Origin: Salipiger bermudensis HTCC2601
GTDB lineage: Bacteria; Pseudomonadota; Alphaproteobacteria; Rhodobacterales; Rhodobacteraceae
Assembly: GCF_000153725.1 (NCBI RefSeq)
Contig: NZ_DS022276.1
Coordinates: 2,435,690 to 2,499,689 of the forward strand
DNA: 64,000 nucleotides
Direction of reading: 5' to 3'
The translations under genes were made by a program, and so were the position numbers. Below, one piece after another: positions 11,606 to 21,280 of the stretch. How positions within the stretch are numbered: the first letter of the stretch is position 1; every line of letters begins with the position of its first letter. The notes under the pieces were generated by a model, which was not told where the DNA came from, made no database searches, and worked only from the letters and a program-made list of their open reading frames with translations.

Positions 11606-12328
11606 TCAGCCCGCAAGGGCCTTCAACGCCTCCTTGAGGTCGAGCGCGCCGTCATAGAGCGCCCGGCCCGAGATCGCGCCGTTGAGCGCCGCGCCGCAAT
11701 CGCGCAGATCCTTGAGATCCTTGAGCGAGGAGACGCCGCCGGAGGCGATCACCGGGATCGTCACCGCGCGGGCGAGTGCCGCGGTGGCCTCGATATTCGG
11801 CCCCTGCATGGCGCCGTCGCGGTTGATGTCGGTGTAGATGATCGCGGCCACGCCGGCATCCTCGTAGCTCTTGGCCAGCTCGACCGCATCGACATCGGTG
11901 ACCTCGGCCCAGCCCTTGGTGGCAACGCGGCCGTCGCGGGCGTCGATGCCCACGGCGATCTTGCCGGGGAACGCCGCGGCCGCCTCGCGGACCAGCGCCG
12001 GGTTCTCCACCGCCACGGTGCCGAGGATGACGCGGGCCAGCCCCTTGTCGAGCCAGCGCTCGATGGTGGCCATATCGCGGATGCCGCCGCCAAGCTGGGC
12101 GGGGGTCTTGGACTGGCTCAGGATCGCCTCGACCGCGGCGGCGTTCACCGGCTCGCCGGCGAAGGCGCCGTTGAGGTCGACGAGGTGCAGCCACTCGCAG
12201 CCGGCGGCGACGAATTCCAGCGCCTGCGCGGCGGGATCATCGTTGAACACGGTGGCCTTGTCCATGTCGCCACGGAGCAGGCGCACGGCCTTGCCGTCCT
12301 TCAGGTCGATCGCGGGGTAGAGGATCAT
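11606..12328 (-). CDS. hisA: Phosphoribosylformimino-AICAR isomerase (HisA)
   Basis: A 240-aa TIM-barrel enzyme of histidine biosynthesis that performs the Amadori rearrangement of ProFAR to PRFAR. The N-terminus [21 protein letters not shown] carries the catalytic Asp8, and the second catalytic Asp is in [20 protein letters not shown] and IASGGVSS are the phosphate-binding loops, which separates HisA from HisF. Length matches the family. It is divergent from the DUF2147 gene. Confidence 0.93.
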   Translation of the reverse strand: MILYPAIDLKDGKAVRLLRGDMDKATVFNDDPAAQALEFVAAGCEWLHLVDLNGAFAGEPVNAAAVEAILSQSKTPAQLGGGIRDMATIERWLDKGLARVILGTVAVENPALVREAAAAFPGKIAVGIDARDGRVATKGWAEVTDVDAVELAKSYEDAGVAAIIYTDINRDGAMQGPNIEATAALARAVTIPVIASGGVSSLKDLKDLRDCGAALNGAISGRALYDGALDLKEALKALAG

Positions 12329-12471
12329 GGGCTCGCTGGGCTCCGTCTGTGGTCTCGTGCAGGTCGTTCGTGACGCGAGGTCTCATGAAAGCCTACCTTG
12401 CGTCAATGTTGAACGGAATCGGCGGCTTGCGTCACGCTCTCGATACATTGCTCAGAGGGAGGAGACGAGCC

Positions 12472-12858
12472 ATGAAAGCATTGGCACTGGCGGTGGGGCT
12501 GATCGGCCTTGCCGGCGCGGCGCTTGCGGACCCGGTGGAGGGGGTCTGGCAGACGCAACCGGACGACAACGGCAATTTCGCTCTGGTCACCATCGCCGCC
12601 TGCGGCGCCGAGATCTGCGGCACGCTGGGCAAGGGCTATGACAGCGCCGGCCAGCCGATTGCCTCGCCCAATATCGGGCGGCAGATGATCTGGGGCATGT
12701 CGCCAAAGGGCGGCGGCGCCTATGGCGGTGGCAAGATCTGGGCCCCGGATCGCGACAAGACCTACAATTCCAAGATGGCGCTCTCGGGCGACCGGTTGAA
12801 GGTCGAGGGCTGCGTTCTGGGTCTATGTCGGGGCCAGACCTGGCGGCGGGTGAAGTAG
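12472..12858 (+). CDS. DUF2147 secreted protein
   Basis: A 128-aa periplasmic protein: signal peptide MKALALAVGLIGLAGAALA, then DPVEGVWQTQPDDNGNFALVTI, which is the start of the DUF2147 fold (a small lipocalin-like beta barrel). Conserved later segments are AEICGTLGK, GGGKIWAPDRDKTYNSKM and CVLGLCRGQTWRR. Three or four Cys residues may pair. The role is unknown. The start has a strong GGGAGGAG ribosome site. Confidence 0.85.
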   Translation: MKALALAVGLIGLAGAALADPVEGVWQTQPDDNGNFALVTIAACGAEICGTLGKGYDSAGQPIASPNIGRQMIWGMSPKGGGAYGGGKIWAPDRDKTYNSKMALSGDRLKVEGCVLGLCRGQTWRRVK

Positions 12859-12904
12859 CGCGCCGCCACCGCTCTTGGCGGTCGCGTCCTGCCAGAAACA
12901 AAGG

Positions 12905-13026
12905 GAGGGGGCGCTGCCCCCTCTTGGCGCAAGCGCCAATTCACCCCCAAGGTATTTTTGAACCAAAGAAGCCAGGAGCGCTGCGCCCCTGGCTTCTCTT
13001 CGTCAAAAATACTCCCGCCGGAGGCG
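12905..13026. repeat. Rhodobacterales-type intergenic palindromic repeat
   Basis: A block of consecutive hairpins: GGGGGCGCTGCCCCC, then TTGGCGCAAGCGCCAA, then an 11-bp arm (GAAGCCAGGAG / CTCCTGGCTTC-like, with CGCTGCGC loop). GGTATTTTTGAACC and CAAAAATACTCCCGCC lie on either side. I recognise this arrangement as a dispersed intergenic element found many times in genomes of this order. It lies between convergent genes (DUF2147 and holB) and may serve as a bidirectional terminator. Confidence 0.75.
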
Positions 13027-13064
13027 TCCGGGATGGCCACCTGCGCGACGCCGGGACAGGGCGG

Positions 13065-14183
13065 TCAGGCGACCTTGTGCAGTTGCAGGATCATGTCGAG
13101 CACCAGCGCGGCGGGATCGACATTGACGGCGCGCGCGTGGCGGGCCCGGTCGCCGGCCTCTTGCGCCAGCTGCGCCCAGGCGCGGCCGGTGGCCGGGTCG
13201 GGAGAGAGGCGCGCCAGCATGGCGGCTTCTCCCGGCGCGGCCTCGGGGGCAGGGGGCGTACCGGTGACGCCGGTGCGGGCGAGCCGGGCAAGCAGCGTGT
13301 CCATCAGTGTCAGCGTCAGGTCGAGCCGTGCCTCGTTGGCCTTGCCTGCCGTGCTGTCGCCGAGCGCGATGGCGCGCGGACGGTCAAGGCGGGGCAGGGT
13401 GCCGACGGTGTGCACCAGATCCGCGTAGAGCTTGAGGCCGTCATGGTTCAGCAAGCGCATCGCCGCGCCCACCGAGCCCGAGGACAGCGCGGCCAGCGCC
13501 TGCGCGTCGGTGGCGGCGACCTCGGCCCCGGCCTGACCGAGCGCGCGGGCCATGTCCTCGGTGTCGAGCGGCGCCAGGCGCAGCTCGCGGCAGCGGGAGC
13601 GGATCGTCGGCAAGAGCCGCGACGGCTGGTGCGCCACCATCAGCAGCGTGGTGCGCGCCGGCGGCTCCTCGAGCAGTTTGAGGATGGCGTTGGCGGCGCT
13701 GGTGTTGAGCTCGTCCATGCTGTCGACGATCACCACGCGGCGTCCGCCTTCGGCCGAGGACAGGGTGAAGAAGCCCTTGAGCTTGCGCACCTCGTCGACC
13801 GTCAGCTGGGTCTTGAGCCGCTTGGCCTTGTCGTCCCAGGCCCGGCGCAGCAGGAACAACCCCGGCTCGGACAGCGCCAGCGTGCGGCGCATCACCGGGT
13901 GGTCGGCGCCGATCTCGAGCGTTTCGGGCGGCGGAGGCGCGCCGAAAAGCCCGTCATCCTCCTGTTCCGGCGTGGCCAGCAGGAAGCGCGCGATGCGCCA
14001 CGCCAGCGTCGCCTTGCCCAGCCCCTTCGGCCCGGTCAGCAGCCAGCCGTGATGCAGCCGTCCGGTGGTGTAGGCGGTGAGGAAATCCTGCTCCGCCCTG
14101 TCCTGGCCGAACAGTCGCACGGTCTCGCGCGGGTGCGGCGCGCCCTCGACGCGGTCGGGCTGGGGAATCTCGGTCTCGCTCAT
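13065..14183 (-). CDS. holB: DNA polymerase III subunit delta'
   Basis: A 372-aa clamp-loader subunit. The AAA+ core has RLFGQDRAEQDFLTAY (Q-like start), the P-loop GPKGLGKATLAWRIARF near residue 52, and a DSMDELNTSAANAILKLLEEPP segment (Walker B / sensor 1 region) near residue 155. Lys-Ala after GLG is usual for delta', which does not hydrolyse ATP. No zinc-binding Cys cluster is visible, unlike E. coli delta'. It overlaps tmk by 4 bases, the usual alphaproteobacterial tmk-holB coupling. Confidence 0.93.
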   Translation of the reverse strand: MSETEIPQPDRVEGAPHPRETVRLFGQDRAEQDFLTAYTTGRLHHGWLLTGPKGLGKATLAWRIARFLLATPEQEDDGLFGAPPPPETLEIGADHPVMRRTLALSEPGLFLLRRAWDDKAKRLKTQLTVDEVRKLKGFFTLSSAEGGRRVVIVDSMDELNTSAANAILKLLEEPPARTTLLMVAHQPSRLLPTIRSRCRELRLAPLDTEDMARALGQAGAEVAATDAQALAALSSGSVGAAMRLLNHDGLKLYADLVHTVGTLPRLDRPRAIALGDSTAGKANEARLDLTLTLMDTLLARLARTGVTGTPPAPEAAPGEAAMLARLSPDPATGRAWAQLAQEAGDRARHARAVNVDPAALVLDMILQLHKVA

Positions 14184-14806
14184 GCCTGCGCTTGTAGCGC
14201 GGCCCGCACATCCTGCGCCACCGCTTCCGGGGCGCGGTTGCCGTCGACGATGCGGAAACGGCCGGAGAACTCGGCGGCCAGCGCGAGAAAACCCGCGCGC
14301 ATCTTCTGTTGCAGCGGCAGGCCGAAATCCTCGAAGCGCTCCTCGGCGGTGGCGCGGGCCTTGGCGCGGGCCAGAGCGGCCTCGGGGTCCATGTCGATGA
14401 GCAGGGTGAGGTCGGGCTCGACCCCGATCATCAGGGCGTGCAGCGTATCGACCGCGCCGCGCAGGTCGCCGCGCGACAGGCCCTGGTACATGCGGGTGGA
14501 ATCAGCGAAGCGGTCGCAGATCACCGTGGCGCCGCGCGCCAGCGCCGGGCGGATGGTGCGCTCGAGATGATCGCGCCGCGCGGCGGTGAACAGCAGCAGT
14601 TCGGTCTCGGCGGACCAGCGCTCGGGATCGCCCTGCAGCACCAGTGCACGGATTTCCTCGGCACCGGGCGAGCCGCCGGGCTCGCGGGTCAGAACGACCT
14701 CGCGGCCCGTGCTGCGCAGATGTTCGGCGAGGAGCCGCGCCTGTGTGGACTTGCCGGACCCGTCGATGCCCTCGAAGCTGATGAACAGCCCCGTGCCGCC
14801 GGTCAC
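14180..14806 (-). CDS. tmk: Thymidylate kinase
   Basis: A 208-aa dTMP kinase supplying dTDP for DNA synthesis. It has the P-loop FEGIDGSGKSTQA, REPGGSPGAEEIR (dTMP-binding R-E-P-G), and CDRFADSTRMYQGLSRG (D-R-(Y/F/W) motif and lid start). It starts 4 bases inside the end of the dac gene and overlaps holB, so three genes are translationally coupled on the minus strand. Confidence 0.95.
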   Translation of the reverse strand: MTGGTGLFISFEGIDGSGKSTQARLLAEHLRSTGREVVLTREPGGSPGAEEIRALVLQGDPERWSAETELLLFTAARRDHLERTIRPALARGATVICDRFADSTRMYQGLSRGDLRGAVDTLHALMIGVEPDLTLLIDMDPEAALARAKARATAEERFEDFGLPLQQKMRAGFLALAAEFSGRFRIVDGNRAPEAVAQDVRAALQAQA

Positions 14807-15978
14807 ATCGCCTCCCCGGAGCTGTCGTTGAGGCGGCTGAGAAGCGCCTGGCTGACCACCATCATGCGCTTGCCGAAGCCGCCGCCGGCCACGGCATGCT
14901 CGGCGAAGAGCGGCACGCGGTGCTCGGGCAGGCCCTCGGGGCGGATGATCAGTTCGGCGAGCTGCTGCCCGGCGCTGATCGGCGCCTTGAGCGGGCCGGT
15001 ATAGACCACCTCTGCCTCGAGCATGGTGCCCGGGGTCACCGGCACCAGAAGCGTGACGTCCTCCTCGGCGACCAGCCCGACGCTGTCCTCGGCGCCGAGC
15101 CAGACCTCGGCCTGCGCCACCGCGGTGCCCTGTTCGACGAGGGTGCGTTCAGCGAACTGCCGGAACGCCCAGTTGACGATCGATTCCGCTTCCTCGGCGC
15201 GGGCGCGCTCGCTGTCGAGCCCGCTGATGGTGAAGATCACCCGGCGGCCGTCCTGCTCGGCCGAGCCCACCAGCCCGTAGCCGGCCTCCTGGGTGTGGCC
15301 GGTCTTGAGCCCGTCGGCGCCGATGTCGAGGCGCAGGAGCGGGTTGCGGTTGTTGACGTTCGAGGGGGCACGGCCGTCGAACTCGAAGCGGCGCTCGGCG
15401 AAGATCGGGTAGAACTCGGGGAAGTCCTCGATGATCCGGGTCGCCAGGAGCGTCAGGTCTCGCACCGACATGCGGTGGTTCGGCGCCGGCCAGCCGCTGG
15501 CATTCTCGAAGGTCGAGTTGGTCATTCCGAGCTGCTGGGCGCGGCGGGTCATCAGCTCGGCAAAGCCGGCCTCGGTGCCGTTGGGCGAGAGCGCCTCGGC
15601 GATCACCGCGCAGGCATCGTTGCCCGACAGCACGATGATGCCGCGCAGCAGGTCCTCGACCGCCACCCGGTCGGTGGTGTTGAGAAACATCGTCGAGCCG
15701 CCGTAGGACATGGCGTGCTGCGACACCGGCAGGCGCTCATCAAGCTGCAGCCGGCCGTCGCGGACCGCCTCGAAGGCCATGTAGAGCGTCATCAGCTTCG
15801 ACATCGACGCCGGCGGCAGGGCCTCGTCGGCGTTCTTGGCCATCAGCACGGTGCCGGTGGTGTAGTCGAGCACGAAGGCGGCACGGGCGCTGGTGTCGAA
15901 GGCGCCGGCCTGGGTGGCGAGCAGCGCCACCGCGGAGGCGGCGGCCAGCATCCGGCGCAGGGAACGGGTCGGGATCAT
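14803..15978 (-). CDS. D-alanyl-D-alanine carboxypeptidase (PBP5/6-like)
   Basis: A 391-aa penicillin-binding protein of the S11 family that trims the terminal D-Ala of peptidoglycan stem peptides in the periplasm. A signal peptide (MIPTRSLRRMLAAASAVALL, cleavage near QAGA) is followed by the three active-site motifs: S-x-x-K (PPASMSKLMTLY), S-x-N (SGNDA) and K-T-G (GLKTGHTQEAG). A C-terminal beta domain, typical of DacA/DacC/DacF enzymes, ends with an amphipathic segment likely to touch the membrane. It is co-transcribed with the SPOR lipoprotein upstream. Confidence 0.92.
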   Translation of the reverse strand: MIPTRSLRRMLAAASAVALLATQAGAFDTSARAAFVLDYTTGTVLMAKNADEALPPASMSKLMTLYMAFEAVRDGRLQLDERLPVSQHAMSYGGSTMFLNTTDRVAVEDLLRGIIVLSGNDACAVIAEALSPNGTEAGFAELMTRRAQQLGMTNSTFENASGWPAPNHRMSVRDLTLLATRIIEDFPEFYPIFAERRFEFDGRAPSNVNNRNPLLRLDIGADGLKTGHTQEAGYGLVGSAEQDGRRVIFTISGLDSERARAEEAESIVNWAFRQFAERTLVEQGTAVAQAEVWLGAEDSVGLVAEEDVTLLVPVTPGTMLEAEVVYTGPLKAPISAGQQLAELIIRPEGLPEHRVPLFAEHAVAGGGFGKRMMVVSQALLSRLNDSSGEAM

Positions 15979-16027
15979 GTGCGGGTCCTCGTCCTTGTGC
16001 GCCCCGGGCCGCGCGGGCCGGGACGGA

Positions 16028-16996
16028 TCAGTTGGTGACGGCGTAGGCGTCGGTGAAGCCGGAGGCCTTGATCTTGGTCAGCAGCTCGGCGCGTTCGGCT
16101 GCGGTCTGGGCCGGGCCCACGATGACGCGCCAGAAGGTCTTGCCGGAGCTTTCCTGCTTGCGCACCGTCGGCACCATGCCCTGCTGACGCATGGCGGTGG
16201 CGGTGTTCTCGGCGTTCTGCTCGATGCTGAAGATGCCGATCTGGAGATAGGGCTTGTCGAGGCTCGAGGCGGGTTTCGCCGGCGGCTTCGGTTGCGGGGC
16301 AGGGGAGGCTGCCGGGGCCGCGGTGGTGGTCGCGGCGGCAACCTCGGCTCCGGGCGCGGGGATGCCGGCGGCACCGTCGAGCGCCGCTGCTGCGCTGGCG
16401 GCCACCGGGTCGAGCGTGCCCTCGGTCACATCGGGCGCGGCGGCGATCATTGCGGCCTCGTCTGGGGTTGCAGCGGGGGCGTCCTCGGCGGGAACCTCCT
16501 CGCGGCGCAGGGCGATCACGTCGAGATTGGTCGGGGCGCCGGCCAGCATGCCGAGTGCCGCGGCGGCATCGGACGAGACCTGAAGGCGCGGGCCGGGGGA
16601 CTGCCGCTCGCGGCGGAACAGCGCGCCGATGACGAACTGGCCGTTCTGCTGGTTGCGGATGATGACGCGCTCGGGTTCGCTCACCTCGGGGTGGGCAACC
16701 CAGACGCCGCCGAGCGACGGGCGCCCGTCCCACAGGCCGGCCTCGGTGGCGTGGAACACGTCGGGCGCCTCGATGTCGCGCTCTACGCTCTGCGCCGCGC
16801 GGCTGACGGTCTCGCCGCTGGCGCTGGCATCGTCCTTGGGTTTGAGAAAGCCGGGCATCTGGGCATCGTCGCAGGCGGCGAGTGCCGCCATGCCGGTCAA
16901 CAGCCACGCGGCCCGCCAGGCCGCCCCACGACGCTTCGAAAACGCTCTGCCCATGTTCTGCCCCATGCCTGTCTTGCGGGTGCTCCTGTCCCGCAT
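16028..16996 (-). CDS. SPOR-domain lipoprotein
   Basis: A protein of up to 322 aa with a lipoprotein signal (Arg-rich start, WLLTGMAALAAC lipobox), a mid-region with repeated VAHPEVSEPERVIIRNQQNGQF-type beta structure, a long Ala/Pro linker, and a C-terminal SPOR domain (YLQIGIFSIEQNAENTATAM ... FWRVIVGPAQTAAERAEL). SPOR domains bind denuded septal peptidoglycan. It precedes the D,D-carboxypeptidase, fitting a cell-wall role. The start is uncertain: ATG codons at 16996, 16966 and 16954 are all possible and only the length of the n-region changes. The double-psi barrel of RlpA is not seen. Confidence 0.82.
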   Translation of the reverse strand: MRDRSTRKTGMGQNMGRAFSKRRGAAWRAAWLLTGMAALAACDDAQMPGFLKPKDDASASGETVSRAAQSVERDIEAPDVFHATEAGLWDGRPSLGGVWVAHPEVSEPERVIIRNQQNGQFVIGALFRRERQSPGPRLQVSSDAAAALGMLAGAPTNLDVIALRREEVPAEDAPAATPDEAAMIAAAPDVTEGTLDPVAASAAAALDGAAGIPAPGAEVAAATTTAAPAASPAPQPKPPAKPASSLDKPYLQIGIFSIEQNAENTATAMRQQGMVPTVRKQESSGKTFWRVIVGPAQTAAERAELLTKIKASGFTDAYAVTN

Positions 16997-17211
16997 CCCC
17001 TGCTCGCCCCGGATCTTGGTGCCGGGTTCCGCGATGAGCGGGATGTGCCGGTGCCGGGGTTCTGTGAGTGGACGCCCGGCGGCGCACCCGCCCTGATGCG
17101 CAAGAGTAACGGCTCGGCCAGATCAAGGAAAGCCTGCAATGCCGGATCGGCGGTTTTTCCCGCGCGTGGCGGCTTTCAGAATCGCGTGAGCGGGGCTAGA
17201 GCTTCGGGACC

Positions 17212-17301
17212 GGAGGTTTGGCAGAGTGGTCGAATGCGGCGGTCTTGAAAACCGTTGGGCGTGAGAGCGTCCCCAGGGTTCGAATCCCTGAGCCTCCGCC
17301 A
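17212..17301 (+). tRNA. tRNA-Ser (anticodon UGA)
   Basis: A 90-base tRNA with acceptor stem GGAGGTT / AGCCTCC (one G-T pair), encoded CCA, a long variable arm (GGGCGTGAGAGCGTCCC, class II as in Ser/Leu) and T-arm with GGTTCGAATCC. The anticodon loop is CTTGAAA with TGA at 17246-17248. Its last 14 bases are repeated at 60279-60292, marking it as the attachment site of the island that follows. Confidence 0.97.
17288..17301 (+). repeat. attL core (direct repeat of tRNA-Ser 3' end)
   Basis: CTGAGCCTCCGCCA, the 3' end of tRNA-Ser, is repeated exactly and in the same orientation at 60279-60292. A perfect 14-bp direct repeat consisting of a tRNA 3' end with an integrase next to the distal copy is the signature of tRNA-targeted integration. 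Confidence 0.9.
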
Positions 17302-18247
17302 CCGGCCTTTGATTTAATTTGATAAATTGGCAATTTTTCGACGATACCCGCCTAAAAGCCCCTCAAACTGAAAGCGCTTGAACGCACCTTCATGCAACGC
17401 CCAGCGCGCCTCACTGAGAATCGCTCGCGGCTCGAACAGGCAAGGAAGGCGTGACAGGTTGCACCTCCCGCTACGCCCCGGGGTGCGGTCCGGCAAATCA
17501 ATCCGAGGCGCACATGCTCGCAGGCCCTATCTGCTCCCACGTCGATCAGATCTGGAACCCATTCTGGTCCGACAGGGTCTCCAATCCGCTCGCAGTCCTT
17601 GAACAACTCACCTCCTCCCTGATGTTTACGAAGCGGCTTGATGATACATGCGGGGTATCGAGAGCAGTCAGGACATCCGTCTGGTTTTGGTGGATCCGGT
17701 CCGGGCCCGTGCGACAGATGGTGTCAATAGTCAACGGGTTGCAACTCCAACGCTGCCCCGGATAGCCTCGATTCAATCCAAGCCGAGACGCAAATGCAAA
17801 CATACGACATTCGCAATCAGCTCTTTGAGATCTGGCCTGCGGTCTGGTCCCGCCGGGGACGGGCCCTGCCAGCGCCGATGAAACAGCTGTCTTGCTCATA
17901 TGCATCACGCCGCACAGCTGCGTGTCCTGCCGAGACAGCCTCGCGGAAGAGCCCTATACTGGCTTTCGCACCTATTCGCCGATGCACACAAAGGAGCCCT
18001 TTCTCAGGACGTCAGGCTACGACCCGACGGCCAAGGGCGTGCCCAAATTCACGAAGGTTCGGCTGTTGCTTGTAGCGCACTTTCAGCGCCTGCAGCGCAA
18101 TTTCAGGCAGCCATGGCGGCGTTCAGCTGGGCCTTTTCGGGGTGGAGCAGCACGCACTCCCGAACTTCGTAGCAGATCGGAGTTGTGTGATGAAAGCAGC
18201 GTGCAATTTCACACCTCAAGGCAATATTACGCTGGACGTCAGTCACC
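17302..18247. other. Left end of island, no supported gene
   Basis: About 945 bases in which the open frames on both strands have no recognisable domain, no good ribosome site and low-complexity composition. It contains the sequence ATACCCGCCTAAAAG at 17344-17358, repeated near the integrase at 60138-60152. The promoter of the downstream helicase operon should lie at the right end, but I cannot point to it with confidence. Confidence 0.4.
17344..17358 (+). repeat. Possible integrase arm-type site, left copy
   Basis: ATACCCGCCTAAAAG occurs here, 43 bases inside attL, and again in the same orientation at 60138-60152 near attR. A 15-bp identity near both ends of the element suggests a recombinase or accessory-factor binding site; the alternative is a remnant of an earlier att duplication. 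Confidence 0.5.
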
Positions 18248-21232
18248 ATGACAAAACTTGAAGACATCAAACCTGGCGGGCGTGTCTCTGGCGTTATGCT
18301 CGGCGGTGCCGTGGAAGTGGTCTCTGTCGAATGGATCGGCAACCAAGCTGTCAACGTCGTATATCGACAGTCGAGCGGATCGGTCGCTGAGACGACGATC
18401 TATCGCGACGATGAACATCGCCTCGATGTCCAATCCGCAGGTCGGAATTGGTCATTCGATGCCGATGGCGCTCTCTTGCGCCTGGTGACCGAGGCAAACC
18501 GCATCAAACTGGCCCATTTCTTCGACCCCTATCTCGCGATCCATACCAGCAAGGTCGATCCTCTTCCTCACCAGATTTCTGCGGTCTATGGGGAAATGCT
18601 GCCACGGCAACCGTTGCGCTTCCTGCTGGCCGACGATCCCGGTGCCGGGAAGACCATCATGTCTGGCCTTTTGATCAAGGAGCTTATCGCCCGCAGCGAT
18701 CTCGAAAGATGCCTGGTGGTCGCACCGGGTAGTCTGGTCGAACAGTGGCAAGATGAACTTGGAGAGAAATTCGGGTTGGAGTTCGACATCCTGAGCAGGG
18801 ACATGATCGAGAGCTCCCGCTCCGGAAATACCTTCAACGACTGCAACAGGATGATTGCTCGCCTAGATGTCCTAGCGCGCAACGAAGAGCTTCAGGAAAA
18901 GCTTCTCAAGTCGAGCGAATGGGACCTGATCATCGCCGACGAAGCCCATCGAATGTCCGCGACATTCTTTGGCAGTGAGGCGAAGTACACCAAGCGCTAC
19001 CAGCTTGGGCAGAAACTGGGGCAGGTCTGCCGTCACTTCCTGCTGATGTCGGCCACACCGCACAACGGCAAAGAACGCGACTTCCAGCTCTTCATGGCTC
19101 TCCTGGACGGCGACCGGTTCGAAGGTCGCTTCCGGGACGGTGTCCATGTCGCTGACGTTGAGGACATGATGCGCCGTCTGACCAAGGAAGAGCTGCTGCG
19201 GTTTGACGGTCGCCCGCTCTTCCCAGAGCGTCGAGCCTACACAGTCAAATACGACCTCTCCCCTGAAGAGGCTGAACTTTATACCGCCGTGACGGACTAC
19301 GTCCGTGACGAGATGAACCGCGTCTTGCGGTTCGCCGAAACCGATGGGCGCAAGAAGAACAACGTCGGCTTCGCGCTGCAGATCCTTCAGCGGCGCTTGG
19401 CCTCAAGCCCTGCTGCAATCTACCAGTCCCTGAAGCGTCGCCGGGAACGGCTTGAGGCAGAGCTAAGCGAAGTGCGGCTTGCGGCCAAAAGTGACCGGGC
19501 GGGCTTCGCACAGCCCAAGGTCAACCAAGACCTGCTGACCAATATGGATGAGTATGGTCAGGACGAAATCGACGAGATGGAAGACCTGATCTCGACCAGC
19601 GCTACCAGTGCCGAGACGGCTGAGCAGCTAGAGATCGAGGTTGAAACTCTGAAAGGTCTGGAGGGCATGGCCCTTCGTGTCCTGCATTCCGGGCACGACA
19701 CCAAATGGCAGCAACTCGACAAGATCCTTGATGATGATCTGATGCTCGATCCTGACGGGCATCGTCGAAAACTGATCATTTTCACCGAGCCGAAGGACAC
19801 GCTCGAATACCTCCGCAACAAGGTGACCGCGCGCCTCGGAAAACCTGATGCAGTGGACGTGATCTACGGGGGCGTGACGCGGGAAGAGCGCCGCAAAGTC
19901 GTCGAGCGCTTCATGCAGGACAGGGATATGCTTGTCCTCATTGCCAACGATGCGGCGGGGGAAGGCGTCAACCTTCAGCGCGGGCATCTGATGGTGAACT
20001 ATGACCTGCCGTGGAACCCGAACAAGATCGAGCAGCGGTTTGGCCGTATCCACCGGATCGGGCAAACCGAAGTTTGCCACCTCTGGAACCTCGTCGCGAA
20101 AGACACCCGCGAGGGCGACGTCTACGCGCGCCTGCTAGAAAAGCTGGAAGCCGCCCGTGAGGCTCTCGGCGGACGGGTCTATGACGTCCTGGGCGAACTC
20201 TTCGAGGATCGGCCGCTTCGAGACCTGCTGCTGGAAGCGATCCAGTACAACGACGATGAGGACGTGAAGGCTCGCCTCTACAAGGCAGTGGACGGCGCAG
20301 TCGATCAGAGCCACCTTCTGACCCTTCTCCAGAAACGGCAACTCACCAACGACACGATGCCAGCGGCTCAAGTCCAGGAGCTCCGGATCGCGATGGAGAA
20401 GGCCGAAGCGCAACGCCTTCAACCGCATCACATCCAGAGCTTCTTCGTCGAGGCGTTCCAGCGTCTCGGCGGGCAAATCAAGCGACGCGAGGAAGGCCGT
20501 TGGGAAATTACCCACGTCCCGCTCATCATCAGGGAACGGGACCGTCAGATCGGTGGTGGCGCACCGATCCAGAAGAAGTACGAACGGATCTGCTTCGAGA
20601 AGTCGAAAATCAACCAGCAGCCGGTGGCGGCCTTCGTCTATCCCGGGCACCCCTTGCTGGACGCGGTGATCAGCATCGTCCGCGAGCAGAACGATCATCT
20701 GATGAAGCAAGGGGCCGTGCTTGTCGACGACACCGACGACGGTACGGAAGTCGAAGCCCTCTTCCTGCTGGAGCACTCGGTTCAGGACGGTCGTCCTGGT
20801 CATGCAGGCAATGCCAACCTCGTCTCGCAGAAGCTTCAGTTCGCGACGGTCAATCAGGCAGGCGAAATCCATGATGCCGGGATCGCGCCGCATCTGAACC
20901 TGCGGGCTGCGACACCGGAAGAGATCGCCTCTGTTCAGACAGAGATCAGCGCCCCCTGGCTCACGGCAGACCTGGAAAAGCGCGTGGTCCAATACGCGAC
21001 CATCGAGCTTGCCCAAGGCCATGTCACCGAAGTGCGCGAGCGGCGCCTCCCCGAGATCGACAAGGTCGAGCACGAGGTCAAAGCCCGGCTGAAGAAAGAG
21101 ATCAACTATTGGGATTCCCGCGCAGCCGAGCTGAAGGAAGAGGAAAAGGCGGCAAGAAGGTCCGATCAACTGGCGCATGCAGAGCGCCGGGCGGAGGACC
21201 TGGCCGAACGCTTGCGTCGCGTCTTGAGCTGA
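18248..21232 (+). CDS. SNF2-type helicase (DrmD-like)
   Basis: A 994-aa superfamily 2 helicase/translocase. Walker A DDPGAGKTIM is at residues 129-138, DEAH at 231-234, motif III LLMSATPHNG near 270. The helicase C-terminal half has VLIANDAAGEGVNLQ and the arginine-finger motif VI QRFGRIHRIGQ near residue 600. Homologues of this architecture usually continue into a DUF3883 domain. Here that domain follows in the same frame after a single TGA (see 21281-21751), so the protein appears to end prematurely. The overall look matches the SNF2 helicases of class 1 DISARM (DrmD) and other helicase-methylase defence loci. It is the first gene of a plus-strand operon. Confidence 0.85.
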   Translation: MTKLEDIKPGGRVSGVMLGGAVEVVSVEWIGNQAVNVVYRQSSGSVAETTIYRDDEHRLDVQSAGRNWSFDADGALLRLVTEANRIKLAHFFDPYLAIHTSKVDPLPHQISAVYGEMLPRQPLRFLLADDPGAGKTIMSGLLIKELIARSDLERCLVVAPGSLVEQWQDELGEKFGLEFDILSRDMIESSRSGNTFNDCNRMIARLDVLARNEELQEKLLKSSEWDLIIADEAHRMSATFFGSEAKYTKRYQLGQKLGQVCRHFLLMSATPHNGKERDFQLFMALLDGDRFEGRFRDGVHVADVEDMMRRLTKEELLRFDGRPLFPERRAYTVKYDLSPEEAELYTAVTDYVRDEMNRVLRFAETDGRKKNNVGFALQILQRRLASSPAAIYQSLKRRRERLEAELSEVRLAAKSDRAGFAQPKVNQDLLTNMDEYGQDEIDEMEDLISTSATSAETAEQLEIEVETLKGLEGMALRVLHSGHDTKWQQLDKILDDDLMLDPDGHRRKLIIFTEPKDTLEYLRNKVTARLGKPDAVDVIYGGVTREERRKVVERFMQDRDMLVLIANDAAGEGVNLQRGHLMVNYDLPWNPNKIEQRFGRIHRIGQTEVCHLWNLVAKDTREGDVYARLLEKLEAAREALGGRVYDVLGELFEDRPLRDLLLEAIQYNDDEDVKARLYKAVDGAVDQSHLLTLLQKRQLTNDTMPAAQVQELRIAMEKAEAQRLQPHHIQSFFVEAFQRLGGQIKRREEGRWEITHVPLIIRERDRQIGGGAPIQKKYERICFEKSKINQQPVAAFVYPGHPLLDAVISIVREQNDHLMKQGAVLVDDTDDGTEVEALFLLEHSVQDGRPGHAGNANLVSQKLQFATVNQAGEIHDAGIAPHLNLRAATPEEIASVQTEISAPWLTADLEKRVVQYATIELAQGHVTEVRERRLPEIDKVEHEVKARLKKEINYWDSRAAELKEEEKAARRSDQLAHAERRAEDLAERLRRVLS

Positions 21233-21280
21233 TCGAACAGAACGGTCATCACGTCCCAGCCGCCGCGCGTCCGTGGCGGC

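Noticed and set aside
17352-18251. Several 60-120-codon frames in the left end of the island, including a possible toxin-antitoxin pair
   Set aside because: None has a recognisable domain, coupled starts or a ribosome site; low-complexity composition suggests non-coding DNA.
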